From assembly GCF_901827175.1 (NCBI RefSeq), contig NZ_LR594662.1:5828001-5892000 (forward strand): 64,000 bases of DNA, read 5' to 3'. Position 1 is the stretch's first letter. Every line of letters starts with the position of its first letter. Source of the stretch: Variovorax sp. RA8. GTDB taxonomy: Bacteria; Pseudomonadota; Gammaproteobacteria; Burkholderiales; Burkholderiaceae_C. The position numbers and the translations under genes are program-made. Below are positions 25,287-33,453 of the stretch, in pieces. The notes under the pieces are model-generated. The model was not told the DNA's origin, did not search any database, and saw nothing but the letters and a program-made list of their open reading frames with translations.

Positions 25287-26614
25287 GATCGAATCGCCCA
25301 GAAGGCCAAGTCCAGCCCGGGGAAGTCGCCCGCGATGTGCATCGCCATGCCGCCCGACTGCTCGAGCTGGCGCCAGAGGTCGCTGTTGCGCGTTTCGAGC
25401 TCGAAGTAGTTGGCGCCCGCATGGAAGGGGATCTGCCGCGGCGCCACCGGCAGCGGCATCAGCGTGACGCCGGGCAGGGCGAGGTTGACGAGATCGCGGA
25501 TGCGCTCGACCGGGCCGATCTTGACCTGCGTGGGGAAGCGCGCGCGCAGGGCCTCGCCGGGCATCTGCGCGTTGACCGCGAGCACGAAGGTGGCGTTGCG
25601 CTGCAGCTCCACGTCGGGGATCAGCGCCACGCGCACGCCGTGCTTGCGGTCATGCAGCTCGATGCGGATGGCCGACTGCTCCAGCACCATCGAGAGGCTG
25701 CGGCGCAGGTCGTCCATCAGCGGCTTGAAGCTCATCGCGAGCTCGTCGTGCACGTAGGGCGGAAAGCGCGCCACGCGGCGGGCATCGCGAAAGCTCGCGA
25801 GGTCGCCGGCCAGCGCCAGCGCCTGCTCGAAGAAGCGCTGCGGGTGCAGGGTCGCACTCTTCGCGAGATGCGCGAACACCGCCTCGTTACGGTTGACGGT
25901 CTGCAGCAGCAGGAAGTCGGCGATCTCGGCGACGCCGCCGGTGCCACCCTGCGTCATGCGCCCGGCCAGCGCCTCGCCGCGCTGGCGCAAGAGGCCCAGC
26001 AACTCGTCGAGCCAGCCGCGAATCGCGGGATGGGCGGCCACGTCGAGCAGGGGCGGCAGCAGGGCGCGGTCGAGCTGCACCTGGTTGTCGGCACGGCGCT
26101 CGACCACGCGGGCGACGGTGAGCGTGGTCCAGGCGTCGGTGGCGTCGCCGGCGCGCAGCAGGCGCGCATTGAGCGCTCCCAGCTGCAGCACGGCGGTGCG
26201 CTCGCCAGCGGTATTGGAGTCGGGCACCTCGGTCTCGAGCACGCGGTGGCGCACCAGGTCCTCGTAGGCCTCGGCATCGGCCTCGCGCGCGCCCGCGCGG
26301 CGCAGCGGCAGGGCCAGCACCACCGCCTCGTCGCGCATCGTGGAAGGGATGTCGATGGATTCGGGCAGCGGGTCGACCGCCGGCATGTCGAACACCGTGC
26401 CGTCGCCGAACACGCCCACGGCACGCACCAGCGCCAGCTTGCCCAGCGTGAGCGCGGCGGCGTCGATCTCGAGTTCGGCGAATCCCCAGGCATAGGGCGC
26501 GGTGGTCCGCAACAACAGATGCCGCGCGTGGTCGGCATGGCGCTCGCTTTGCTGCAGGTGCTGGGGCTGCAGCAGCATCCCCTCGCTCCAAACCACTTTA
26601 GTTCGCCAGGTCAT
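25283..26614 (-). CDS. tssK: T6SS baseplate-membrane connector TssK
   Basis: TssK links the baseplate to TssL/TssM. The 443-residue product begins MTWRTKVVWSEGMLLQPQHL, the family signature, which sets the start at 26614; an in-frame ATG 45 nt upstream would add a non-conserved extension. Later segments such as FPPYVHDELAMSFKPLMDDL and YFELETRNSDLWRQLEQSG also match TssK. It is the first gene of the minus-strand T6SS run and overlaps tssL by 4 bp. The 160-bp region before it should hold the operon promoter. Confidence 0.96.
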   Translation of the reverse strand: MTWRTKVVWSEGMLLQPQHLQQSERHADHARHLLLRTTAPYAWGFAELEIDAAALTLGKLALVRAVGVFGDGTVFDMPAVDPLPESIDIPSTMRDEAVVLALPLRRAGAREADAEAYEDLVRHRVLETEVPDSNTAGERTAVLQLGALNARLLRAGDATDAWTTLTVARVVERRADNQVQLDRALLPPLLDVAAHPAIRGWLDELLGLLRQRGEALAGRMTQGGTGGVAEIADFLLLQTVNRNEAVFAHLAKSATLHPQRFFEQALALAGDLASFRDARRVARFPPYVHDELAMSFKPLMDDLRRSLSMVLEQSAIRIELHDRKHGVRVALIPDVELQRNATFVLAVNAQMPGEALRARFPTQVKIGPVERIRDLVNLALPGVTLMPLPVAPRQIPFHAGANYFELETRNSDLWRQLEQSGGMAMHIAGDFPGLDLAFWAIRS

Positions 26615-26651
26615 CCACGCTCCGTCGATGGCGGGCCGTTCCGCCGGGGTA

Positions 26652-26668
26652 GGAAACATCTAGTTTCC
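26652..26668. promoter_or_regulatory. inverted repeat upstream of tssK, candidate operator
   Basis: GGAAAC and GTTTCC flank a 5-nt spacer 38-54 nt before the tssK start. A second short inverted repeat, GGCTA/TAGCC, lies at 26694-26709. Both are in the only sizeable gap before the T6SS run. I saw no convincing sigma-54 -24/-12 pair here, so this is offered only as a candidate binding site. Confidence 0.3.
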
Positions 26669-26773
26669 GGCGCGAGGAGCGCGCGGCAAATCTGGCTAAC
26701 GGCCTAGCCGGCGAGGGCGGGATAGTGCGAAGGGGCTAGGCGGCGGCGCTGCCCGGCGGGCGCAGAGGCGCAG

Positions 26774-27883
26774 TCAACGGGCCGCGCCGGCGCCGGTCGC
26801 GAAGTTGAAGGTCTTCTCGAAAGGCGTGCCGTCGTTGGTCCCGGCGACGCTCACGGTGTAGCTGGTGTTCGGCATGAGGGAGGCGTCGGGAATGAGCACC
26901 GCCTGGTGGGGCGCCAGCACCGCGTTCGGGTCGCTGTTCTTGGTCAGCGGCGGCCGCAACGCGACGGGCGCGCGGCCCGACAGCGTGGTCATCGTGGCCG
27001 AGGAGATCGTGAGCGTCTGTCCGCTTCGCACGGCGACCACCACGCCCGGGCCGAGCGGGCTGGCCCGCAGGTCGCGGCCCGGCACCGGGTTGGGCGTCTC
27101 GTTGGTGATCTCGTAGAAGACACCCGTCGTCCCTTCGCAGGGATAGGTGAGCACCTGGTCGCCAGCGGGCTCCTGGCGGCCGGCCGAGCGCGTGAAGCCG
27201 AGGTTGAACTGCTGCACCGTGCGCGGACCCCTGCTGGCGGTGGTGCCGAGTTGGTCACTGCCACGCAGCGCGATGCCCACGTCGCGATAGCCGCTGAGCA
27301 TTCCGAGCTGGTGGTAGGGCAGCGCGAGCAGCGCCCGCACACCGAAGACGCCCGTGCCGGCGATCGAGCCGGAATAGAACAAGCTCGAGATCTCTTCGCC
27401 TACGCCGGCGGCCACATAACCCGCGGCCGAAACCCGGTCCAGGGGGGTGACGCCCGTGAAGCCGGGCGTGCCCGTCACTTCGGTGTGGCTGAGCTGGTTG
27501 TTGAGAATCTGCCAGTCCGCATGCGCCTGCGCGGCCGCGTCGAGCTGGGCGTTCTGCGCGACCAGGCCGAAGCCGCAGCGCCCGCGCTCTGCGTTCAGCA
27601 GTTCGAAGGCTTGGCGGCCTTCCGAGCCCGCGCCATAGGTGGCGGGCGGGACGGACGCGACCAGCGTCGCGGGTTGTACGCCGTCGTTGGGTGTCGCCGT
27701 CGCGGGCGGGGTGGTGGCTGGAGCGCCGGCGTTGCTGGCGGGTGTCGACGCGAGCACAGGCAGCGCACCCCCACCGCCTCCGCCGCCACCACCGCAGGCC
27801 GCGATGGCTGCGCAGGAAAAGGCCGCAAGCGCACGGCCCATCACGTTGTAGGAAGAGAGGAGGAATCGCCGGCTAGTCGTCAT
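26774..27883 (-). CDS. CAP-domain (SCP/PR-1-like) lipoprotein
   Basis: The 369-residue product has a signal peptide ending in a lipobox-like AAIAAC followed by nine glycines and a Pro/Ala/Thr linker, so it is probably anchored to the outer membrane. Residues about 85-235 form a CAP domain with FELLNAERGRCGFGLVAQNA and AAQAHADWQILNNQLSHTE, which are the helix and His-bearing motifs of the cysteine-rich secretory family. A C-terminal beta-rich region (about 260-365) resembles an Ig-like fold. The function of bacterial CAP lipoproteins is unclear; proposed roles include lipid binding and proteolysis. It is transcribed toward tssK but separated from it by about 160 bp. No ribosome-binding site is obvious. 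Confidence 0.85.
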   Translation of the reverse strand: MTTSRRFLLSSYNVMGRALAAFSCAAIAACGGGGGGGGGALPVLASTPASNAGAPATTPPATATPNDGVQPATLVASVPPATYGAGSEGRQAFELLNAERGRCGFGLVAQNAQLDAAAQAHADWQILNNQLSHTEVTGTPGFTGVTPLDRVSAAGYVAAGVGEEISSLFYSGSIAGTGVFGVRALLALPYHQLGMLSGYRDVGIALRGSDQLGTTASRGPRTVQQFNLGFTRSAGRQEPAGDQVLTYPCEGTTGVFYEITNETPNPVPGRDLRASPLGPGVVVAVRSGQTLTISSATMTTLSGRAPVALRPPLTKNSDPNAVLAPHQAVLIPDASLMPNTSYTVSVAGTNDGTPFEKTFNFATGAGAAR

Positions 27884-28046
27884 GGTTACATCAGCTCACG
27901 CGCGGCCCCGCGGCCCTGTCAGCGCGCGGCCATCGTTCGTGTAAGGACGGCGCCACCGCGCCTCTCGAGCGGCAGGGGCAGCCCTTCTACAACGGCGCGC
28001 CGTTCGGGTCGCAGAATGCGGGCCTGGGTGTTACAGGAGAAATGCC

Positions 28047-28421
28047 ATGCTTCAGAAATCCCCGATGTATGCCTACATCCCCGCGAAGGACGTCGACCGG
28101 GCGCGCCGGTTCTACGAGCAGAAGCTGGGCTTCCAACCCAAGGCGGAGATCGCCGGCGGCGTGGTCTACGACTGCGCCGGCGGCACCAGCTGCTTCCTGT
28201 ACCCCACGCCCAATGCGGGCACCTCGCAGGCCAGCCAAGCCTTTTGGCAAGTGGCGGATATCGAGAGCGAAGTGGCCGAGCTGAAGAAGCGCGGGGTGGT
28301 GTTCGAGGACTACGGGATGCCGGGGCAGGACGCCAACGGGATCGTGAACGAGGGCGGGGCGAAGGCGGCCTGGTTCAAGGATACGGAGGGGAACATCATG
28401 GCGGTGATACAGGGTGTGTGA
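28047..28421 (+). CDS. VOC-fold (glyoxalase/bleomycin-resistance family) protein
   Basis: The 124-residue product is a single VOC module: AYIPAKDVDRARRFYEQKLG is the classic first beta-alpha motif, and KAAWFKDTEGNIMAVIQ is the closing 'F.DP.GN.l.l.q' motif. CAGGAGA precedes the ATG. Family members are metal-dependent lyases, dioxygenases or drug-binding proteins. The usual metal-ligand His/Glu pattern is incomplete, so catalysis cannot be assigned. The gene stands alone between oppositely oriented genes. Confidence 0.85.
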   Translation: MLQKSPMYAYIPAKDVDRARRFYEQKLGFQPKAEIAGGVVYDCAGGTSCFLYPTPNAGTSQASQAFWQVADIESEVAELKKRGVVFEDYGMPGQDANGIVNEGGAKAAWFKDTEGNIMAVIQGV

Positions 28422-28475
28422 ACCGGGTCCTGCTCTGCCGGCAAGCGGGTTGGCCGATTCGCCGTGTCGCGTGTA

Positions 28476-28924
28476 TCAGGGCGCAGCGGAGATCCGCGCG
28501 GACGCCGGCCTGAATTGCTGCCGGATGTTCTGCGCAATCCTCGCCGCCAAGGCCTCGAGCGCCTCGTCATAGCTGCGAGCGACTTCCTGCGGCTTCGCGA
28601 CCAGCTCGCCGAAGCTCGACCAGCGGTGGGCGGGATTGGCAGGCACGCTCCAGGATGCGTTGCCGCTTGAATCGGCGCCGTAGTAGATGGTCTCGTCGTA
28701 GACGGTCTCTTGCTCCCCGGGCCTGATGAGATAGGCGCTCAGGTTGACGCGCGGCACATAGTCCACCGAGAAGCGCGCGGAATGCATGCCGACCTCGTTC
28801 GACGAGACCCAAGGACTGGAACTCTTGGCAGGGTTGCGGCGATGTGCTGACGTAGAAATGCGCGGGGTGCCCGCGGCTTCGTACGACCAGCTTGGCTGTG
28901 CCGGGTTGGACCGAACGCAGCGCC
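28476..28924 (-). pseudogene. frameshifted fragment of an unidentified exported protein
   Basis: Two overlapping frames carry protein-like sequence. One gives NGYEALRSVQPGTAKLVVRS up to about 28830. The other gives NEVGMHSARFSVDYVPRVNL and then ends DEALEALAARIAQNIRQQF, which resembles the C-terminal helix of small lipoproteins. Neither frame is complete, and there is no signal peptide. A start at ATG 28787, preceded by GAGG, could still allow a 103-residue product. I do not recognise the family. The fragment follows the tpsA remnant and may have been joined to it by a deletion. Confidence 0.5.
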
Positions 28925-29091
28925 TCATAACCGTTGGTGGCGCGGATGGCGGATGAAGGTGCCGCCATCGACGGCGATGCCCGCGGGGTTGGCCACGATG
29001 ACCTCGGCGCGCTGGCCGCTGACCTCGATGGCGCCGCGCAATTGCGTGGGGTTGCGGCGTTGAAGACGACCCTGTGAAGATGCTTGTTCAT
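28925..29091 (-). pseudogene. remnant of a two-partner-secretion exoprotein (TpsA/FhaB-type)
   Basis: The ATG at 29091 follows AGGAAG and opens MNKHLHRVVFNAATP, matching the extended signal peptide region that starts TpsA adhesins and haemolysins. About 12 codons on, the recognisable sequence shifts frame to QLRGAIEVSGQRAEVIVANP then AGIAVDGGTF, the TPS-domain motif that pairs with TpsB. The roughly 100 codons that normally separate these two motifs are missing, and the whole repetitive exoprotein body is absent. It lies 24 bp after tpsB, the usual operon order. Confidence 0.75.
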
Positions 29092-29115
29092 ATTCTTTTT
29101 CTTCCTGCGTACGCG

Positions 29116-30888
29116 TCAAAAGCTGTAGTTCAGGTTGAATCCCGCCGTGGTCGCAGCCGTGCGGAAGCCCTCGGGCTTCGCAATGGGCGCACCGACGAAG
29201 AAGTCGTAGCTCAGCCCCTTCCATACGCCGCGCAGTCCGACCACGCCGCCGCTCAGTCGGCGACCCTCCAATTGCCGCGTGGAAGGCCCGGCGACCTGCC
29301 CGTGGTCGAGGCCGAGGTAGAGCTCGGCGCCGCTCGCGCCCAGCGCCCAGCCGATGTCGTTGCGCAGCAGCCAGCCACGCTCGCCCATCAGGCTCGACTC
29401 ACCGTCGAAGCCGCGCACGGTGTAGCGCCCGCCGATCGAGAAGCGATCCTGGGGAGTGAGCGCGCCCGGGCTCCACTGCGCGCGCCACAGGCCCACGAAG
29501 CGCAGCTTCTGCGCGCCGAGCTGGAAGGGCGCATTGAGGCCGAGCTCGGCCGTGGCGATCCGGAAGCGCGAAGTGCCGTCGCCAAATTTCTCCTCGGGCG
29601 CATGCAGTGCCCCGAAGGCGCCGGTGCCGCGCCGCCCCGCCAGGCTGGCATCGAGCGTCGCCTCGCCGATGAATTCGCGGTGCGCCAGGCCCAGCTCCCA
29701 GCCGGCGGTAGCGCGCCGCTGCACCGGGAGCTCGGCGTCCTCGACGAAGTTGTGCGCGCTGCGCCGGAAGGCGCGCAGGGCCAGCGTGGTCTTGCGGCGC
29801 TGGTCGCGGTAGACCAGGCGCGAGAGCTTGAGCTCGGCATTGGCCGACTCGCCTGCATAGACGTAAGCCTGGTCCGCGCCGTGCACGGTCTGGTGGTACC
29901 TGCCCTGCGAGGCGGTGGCGCTCGCGAGCCAATAGCCCCAGGGCAGCGAGTAGTGCACGGTCTGGCCGCTGGTGCCCTGCCCCGGGTGGTTGAAGGCGTC
30001 GTGGTTGAGGCTGACGTAGATCAGGTCGTTGAGTCCCAGCGGGTTGTCCCAGGCGACGGTGGCGCCGGCCTGCGTCTTGCCGGTGGCCTGGGTGCCGCTG
30101 TCGTCGAGGCTCAAGGTGGTGCGCAGCGGAAAGCGCTGCGCGTACTTGACGACCAGGTCGCTGTCGCCGGGGCGCGCGTCGGCGGCAGTCGAAGGCTCGA
30201 TCTGGATATCGGCCTCGGCCGTGGGCGCGCGCTTCAGGTTCTCCAGGCCCTGCTCCATGTCGCGCAGGTTGATCAGACCGCCGGGGCGCGCGGGGATGGC
30301 GGCGGCAAGGCGGGTGCGCCCCTCGTTGCCTTCGGCGAATCGAATGGCGGCGATGCGGCCGGGGATCAGCGTCAGGGTCAGTGTGCCCTGGGCCAGCTGC
30401 TGCGGCGCGGCGAGCACGCGGGTGGTGACGTAGCCGCGCGCAACCACCGCCCGCTGCAGCCGCGCGATCACGATGTCGATGCCCTCGGTGCCGATGCAGC
30501 GGCCACGCGGATCGTCGCTGCCGTCCTCGCCGGCGGCGGCCAGCGCCCACTGGAAGTCCTGGGCGCGCTCGCCGGCCAGCACGATGCGATCGATGCGAAG
30601 GCACGGCGCCTCGTCCTTCGGCAGCCGGCGATCCTCGGGCCGGGCGTCGGGCTGCAGGCGGGTGTCGACGGTACGCTCCTGCTGCCGGCGCAGGGCGCGC
30701 TCGCGTTCCTGCTGGCGCTGCTCCTCGACGAAAGGGTTGGGCGCCGCGGGCAGCGGGGCCGTCTGGGCGTGCGCCAGAGCCGCCAGCGCGGCCGCGGCCG
30801 GCAGGGCCATCGCCCATGTCTTGCGCTTCCTCCCATAGGTGCGCGTATTGTTCCGGGCCACAGGCCCGGAACCTCCCCTGACACTCAT
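29116..30888 (-). CDS. two-partner secretion outer-membrane transporter (TpsB; FhaC/ShlB/HecB family)
   Basis: The 590-residue product has a signal peptide (GRKRKTWAMALPAAAALAAL, cleaved after AHA), an N-terminal helix and linker rich in Gln/Arg/Glu (VEEQRQQERERALRRQQERT), two POTRA domains (about 90-240, including CIGTEGIDIVIARLQRAVVA and TLTLTLIPGRIAAIRF), and a 16-strand barrel with the conserved RFSIGGRYTVRGFDGE motif in loop L6. It should export a TpsA passenger, but the adjacent passenger gene is broken. The start at 30888 has AAGGG about 9 nt upstream. An ATG at 30945 is possible but lacks a ribosome-binding site. Confidence 0.92.
   Translation of the reverse strand: MSVRGGSGPVARNNTRTYGRKRKTWAMALPAAAALAALAHAQTAPLPAAPNPFVEEQRQQERERALRRQQERTVDTRLQPDARPEDRRLPKDEAPCLRIDRIVLAGERAQDFQWALAAAGEDGSDDPRGRCIGTEGIDIVIARLQRAVVARGYVTTRVLAAPQQLAQGTLTLTLIPGRIAAIRFAEGNEGRTRLAAAIPARPGGLINLRDMEQGLENLKRAPTAEADIQIEPSTAADARPGDSDLVVKYAQRFPLRTTLSLDDSGTQATGKTQAGATVAWDNPLGLNDLIYVSLNHDAFNHPGQGTSGQTVHYSLPWGYWLASATASQGRYHQTVHGADQAYVYAGESANAELKLSRLVYRDQRRKTTLALRAFRRSAHNFVEDAELPVQRRATAGWELGLAHREFIGEATLDASLAGRRGTGAFGALHAPEEKFGDGTSRFRIATAELGLNAPFQLGAQKLRFVGLWRAQWSPGALTPQDRFSIGGRYTVRGFDGESSLMGERGWLLRNDIGWALGASGAELYLGLDHGQVAGPSTRQLEGRRLSGGVVGLRGVWKGLSYDFFVGAPIAKPEGFRTAATTAGFNLNYSF
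30850..30872. repeat. perfect 10-bp inverted repeat at the tpsB 5' end
   Basis: GTTCCGGGCC and GGCCCGGAAC flank ACA. If tpsB starts at 30888 the palindrome falls within codons 6-13. If a later start is used it would be in the leader. It could be a protein-binding site or an mRNA hairpin near the start codon. Confidence 0.7.
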
Positions 30889-31075
30889 CACGTCGACCCT
30901 TGTTGTTTTTGAAGGGCCGGATTCTGGTGCGCGGCGCCGCAACATTGGCAGCCGCGTCAGAAAACTCTAGATTTGGGGCAATCAATGCGTGGCCGACCGA
31001 AGCGGCTCGGGGAGCATGAAATCTATGTGCCAAGTAGAGCTGCTGCGCGAACAATGGCGCGCAGCCATGGGCCGC

Positions 31076-32143
31076 TCAGGGCGCGGCGCCACGCAGCGTC
31101 GCCACCTGCTGCGCGTAGCTGCGCTCGATGCGCTCGAGCCGGGCCTCGCGCGCCGCCGGGCTGACCCATTTCGCGTTGAGCGCGCGCTGCCGGGCGAGCT
31201 GATAGTCCAGGGCGGCGGTCGACAGCAGCGCGCTGTTGTCCTGCGCCACGTAGCCCAGGGGTGCCTGCAGTTGCTTCAGCACTTCGCGCTCGGCGTCGCC
31301 GCGCGGACCCCGCGCCTGGCCGTAGCCCACCAGGAAATCCTGCAAGGCCTTCTGCAGCGCCGCGGGCTGGTCGCGCCGCGCCACGAACAGGGCCGGCGGC
31401 GTGGGGCCGGATTCCCAGATCACCTGCAGCCGCGCCGCCTCGACCGGGAACTGCAGCCTGAAGCGCTCGAAGTCGGTGGTGTTGTTGGTGGCGACGTCGG
31501 CATCGCCGTTGGCCACCGCCAGCGCCGTGCCCTGGTGGGTATCGACCAGCTCGCTGCGGAAGCGCTCCATGGCGATGCCGTGGGGAAGGAAGAGTTCCTG
31601 CTGCGGCACGATGAAGCCGGAGATCGAGCGGCTGTCGCCGCGCGCCAGGCGCCATCGCTCGGGTGAGTCCAGAACCTCCTTCAGCGTGCGGGGCGGGGCG
31701 CCCGTGCGGGTGAGCAGCACTGCCCGATGCGCGGACACGCCGGGGTTGCGCTTCACCTGCGCCACGACGAGCATTGGAGGACGTCCGCCTTCGGGCGGCC
31801 GTGCGGTGCTCATCCGCTGCGTCGAGACGGCGTCGAGCGCCAGCTTGGCAGACAGGAGGGCGAAGTCCACCTCGCCGCGCCGGATCGCCTGGTCCAGCGA
31901 TTCATAGGAGCTCACGGACAGCACGCTCACCGGCCGGCCGAGCGCGCGGCTCAGGTCGCCCAGCAGCGGCGTCCAGCTCTCGCGCGACTCGACCGCTCCG
32001 CCGACCGGCAGCACGCCGAAGCGCAGGGGAGCAGCCGCCTCGGTGCGCGCGCGCTGTGCAAAGGACGGGGTCGCAGGCAAGGCGAGCAGCACCGCCGCGG
32101 CCAGCGCCATGAAGCGCCGCCGCGCGCCCGCTTCAGGGTGCAT
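31076..32143 (-). CDS. PhnD-like periplasmic substrate-binding protein (second of a pair)
   Basis: The 355-residue product has a signal peptide (RRRFMALAAAVLLALPATPS, then FAQ) and the PhnD-superfamily opening PLRFGVLPVGGAVESRESW, with ALGRPVSVLSVSSYESLDQA and GEVDFALLSAKLALDAVSTQ. Family members bind phosphonate, phosphite, phosphate or arsenite, either for ABC import or, as with AioX, to inform a sensor kinase. It overlaps the upstream paralogue by 11 bp and is about 60% similar to it by eye. No permease or ATPase gene is nearby. The C-terminal 'WVSPAAREARLERIERSY' helix is shared by both copies. Confidence 0.9.
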   Translation of the reverse strand: MHPEAGARRRFMALAAAVLLALPATPSFAQRARTEAAAPLRFGVLPVGGAVESRESWTPLLGDLSRALGRPVSVLSVSSYESLDQAIRRGEVDFALLSAKLALDAVSTQRMSTARPPEGGRPPMLVVAQVKRNPGVSAHRAVLLTRTGAPPRTLKEVLDSPERWRLARGDSRSISGFIVPQQELFLPHGIAMERFRSELVDTHQGTALAVANGDADVATNNTTDFERFRLQFPVEAARLQVIWESGPTPPALFVARRDQPAALQKALQDFLVGYGQARGPRGDAEREVLKQLQAPLGYVAQDNSALLSTAALDYQLARQRALNAKWVSPAAREARLERIERSYAQQVATLRGAAP

Positions 32144-33158
32144 TGCCGCGCAAGACCGCCAACTGCTCTGCATAGGCGTTTTCGATGCGCTGCAGCCGCG
32201 CCTGCCGCGCAGCCTCGTTGACCCACTGCGAGGTCATCGCGCTCTGGCGTGCCAGCTGGTAGGCCAGCTTGGCGGCCGGCAGCAGCGAGGTGTTGTCGGC
32301 CGGCACGAAGCCCGCGAGGTCGTGCAGCGACTTGAGCACGGCGCGCTCGGCATCGCCGCGCGGGCCCTTGCTGCGCGCGTAGTCGACCAGGAAGGCCTGC
32401 ACCTTCTTCTGGAACTCGGGGCTGTAGTCGCGCCGCACCACGATCTGCGCATGTGGGATCAGCTCCGATTCCCAGATCACCTGGAGGCGCTCGGCCTCGA
32501 CCGGGAACTGGAGCCGGAAGCGTTCGAAGTCGGCGGTGTTGTTGGTCGCCACGTCGGCTTCGCCATTGGCCACGGCCAGGGCGGTGGCCTGGTGCGTGCC
32601 GACCACCTCGCTCGCGAAGCGGGTTTCCATCACGATGTGGTTGGGCAGGAAGAGCTGCAGCTGCGGCACGATGAAGCCCGAGACCGAGCGGCTCTCGCCG
32701 CGCGCCAGGCGCCAGCTCTCGGGCTCGGCCAGCAGGCCCTTGAGCGTGGTGCGCGGCCCGGTCTTGCGCGTGAGCAGCAGGGCGCGGTAGCCCGGCAGGC
32801 CGTCGTGGCGCGTGACCTGCCCGACCACGTTCATACGCCGTTGCGAGACGGCATCGAGGGCCATCTTGCCGGAGAGAAAAGCCATGTCGACCTGGTCGCG
32901 CTGGATCGCCTGCTCGAGCGCCTCGTACGAGTTGACCGAGAGCACGCTCACCGGCCGGCCGATGGCGCGGCTCAGGTCCGTCAGCAGCGGCTCCCAGTCG
33001 TTGCGCGATTCGAAGGCGCCGCCCAGGGGCAGGATGCCGAAGCGCAGCGGGGCCTCGTCCGCGGCGGAAGCGGCCTGCATCGTGGCCGCGAGCGGCAGGC
33101 CCAGCAAGGCAGCGAGGATGCAGCGCCATGCAAGCGCCGACAGGCGCCGTGCCATCAT
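32133..33158 (-). CDS. PhnD-like periplasmic substrate-binding protein (first of a pair)
   Basis: The 341-residue product begins with a signal peptide (MMARRLSALAWRCILAALLG) and shares with its downstream paralogue the motifs PLRFGILPLGGAFESRNDW, AIGRPVSVLSVNSYEALEQA, ATALAVANGEADVATNN and FERFRLQFPVEAERLQVIWE. An ATG at 33188 is also possible; neither start has a clear ribosome-binding site. It is divergent from a hybrid histidine kinase gene across a 295-bp gap that holds an inverted repeat. As with AioX and AioS in arsenite sensing, it may bind a ligand and signal to that kinase. That link is inferred from position. Confidence 0.9.
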   Translation of the reverse strand: MMARRLSALAWRCILAALLGLPLAATMQAASAADEAPLRFGILPLGGAFESRNDWEPLLTDLSRAIGRPVSVLSVNSYEALEQAIQRDQVDMAFLSGKMALDAVSQRRMNVVGQVTRHDGLPGYRALLLTRKTGPRTTLKGLLAEPESWRLARGESRSVSGFIVPQLQLFLPNHIVMETRFASEVVGTHQATALAVANGEADVATNNTADFERFRLQFPVEAERLQVIWESELIPHAQIVVRRDYSPEFQKKVQAFLVDYARSKGPRGDAERAVLKSLHDLAGFVPADNTSLLPAAKLAYQLARQSAMTSQWVNEAARQARLQRIENAYAEQLAVLRGNAP

Positions 33159-33329
33159 GTGCAAAGCGAGCTTTGAACGCAGGGTCATCCAGTGAGCCGC
33201 ATGGCCGCTCCGAAGGCGAACAGCACCGTAGCCGAAGGCGAAGGTACTCCAGGGGGCGGCATGGACAGGGGCCTGCATCTTCTTGGGGAACACGTTGGGC
33301 TGGGGCTCCGACAACGGGCTGGTCAAAGC

Positions 33330-33345
33330 TGTTCTCTCGAGAACA
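33330..33345. promoter_or_regulatory. inverted repeat TGTTCTC-TC-GAGAACA, candidate operator
   Basis: Seven-base arms with a 2-nt spacer lie in the relatively AT-rich gap between the divergent binding-protein and kinase genes, 109 nt before the kinase start. The placement suits a regulator that controls both directions. No matching regulator gene is obvious nearby. Confidence 0.45.
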
Positions 33346-33453
33346 CAATTAGAAACCAACTTTGGCAGATTCCGTGACTTTTTCCCCTGGACATGTACTT
33401 CAGTCACTTCAGTCGAAGCCCCGGCGCCACGCGGGCGCGCGGCTGATCCAACG

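Noticed and set aside
20356..25422. Apparent single minus-strand protein of 1688 residues
   Set aside because: The first third is tssL read in the wrong frame; the real tssM begins at 23964 with two membrane helices.
26615..26773. Possible sigma-54 promoter before tssK
   Set aside because: The nearest TTTGCC has no GG at the correct distance upstream, so the -24/-12 spacing is not met.
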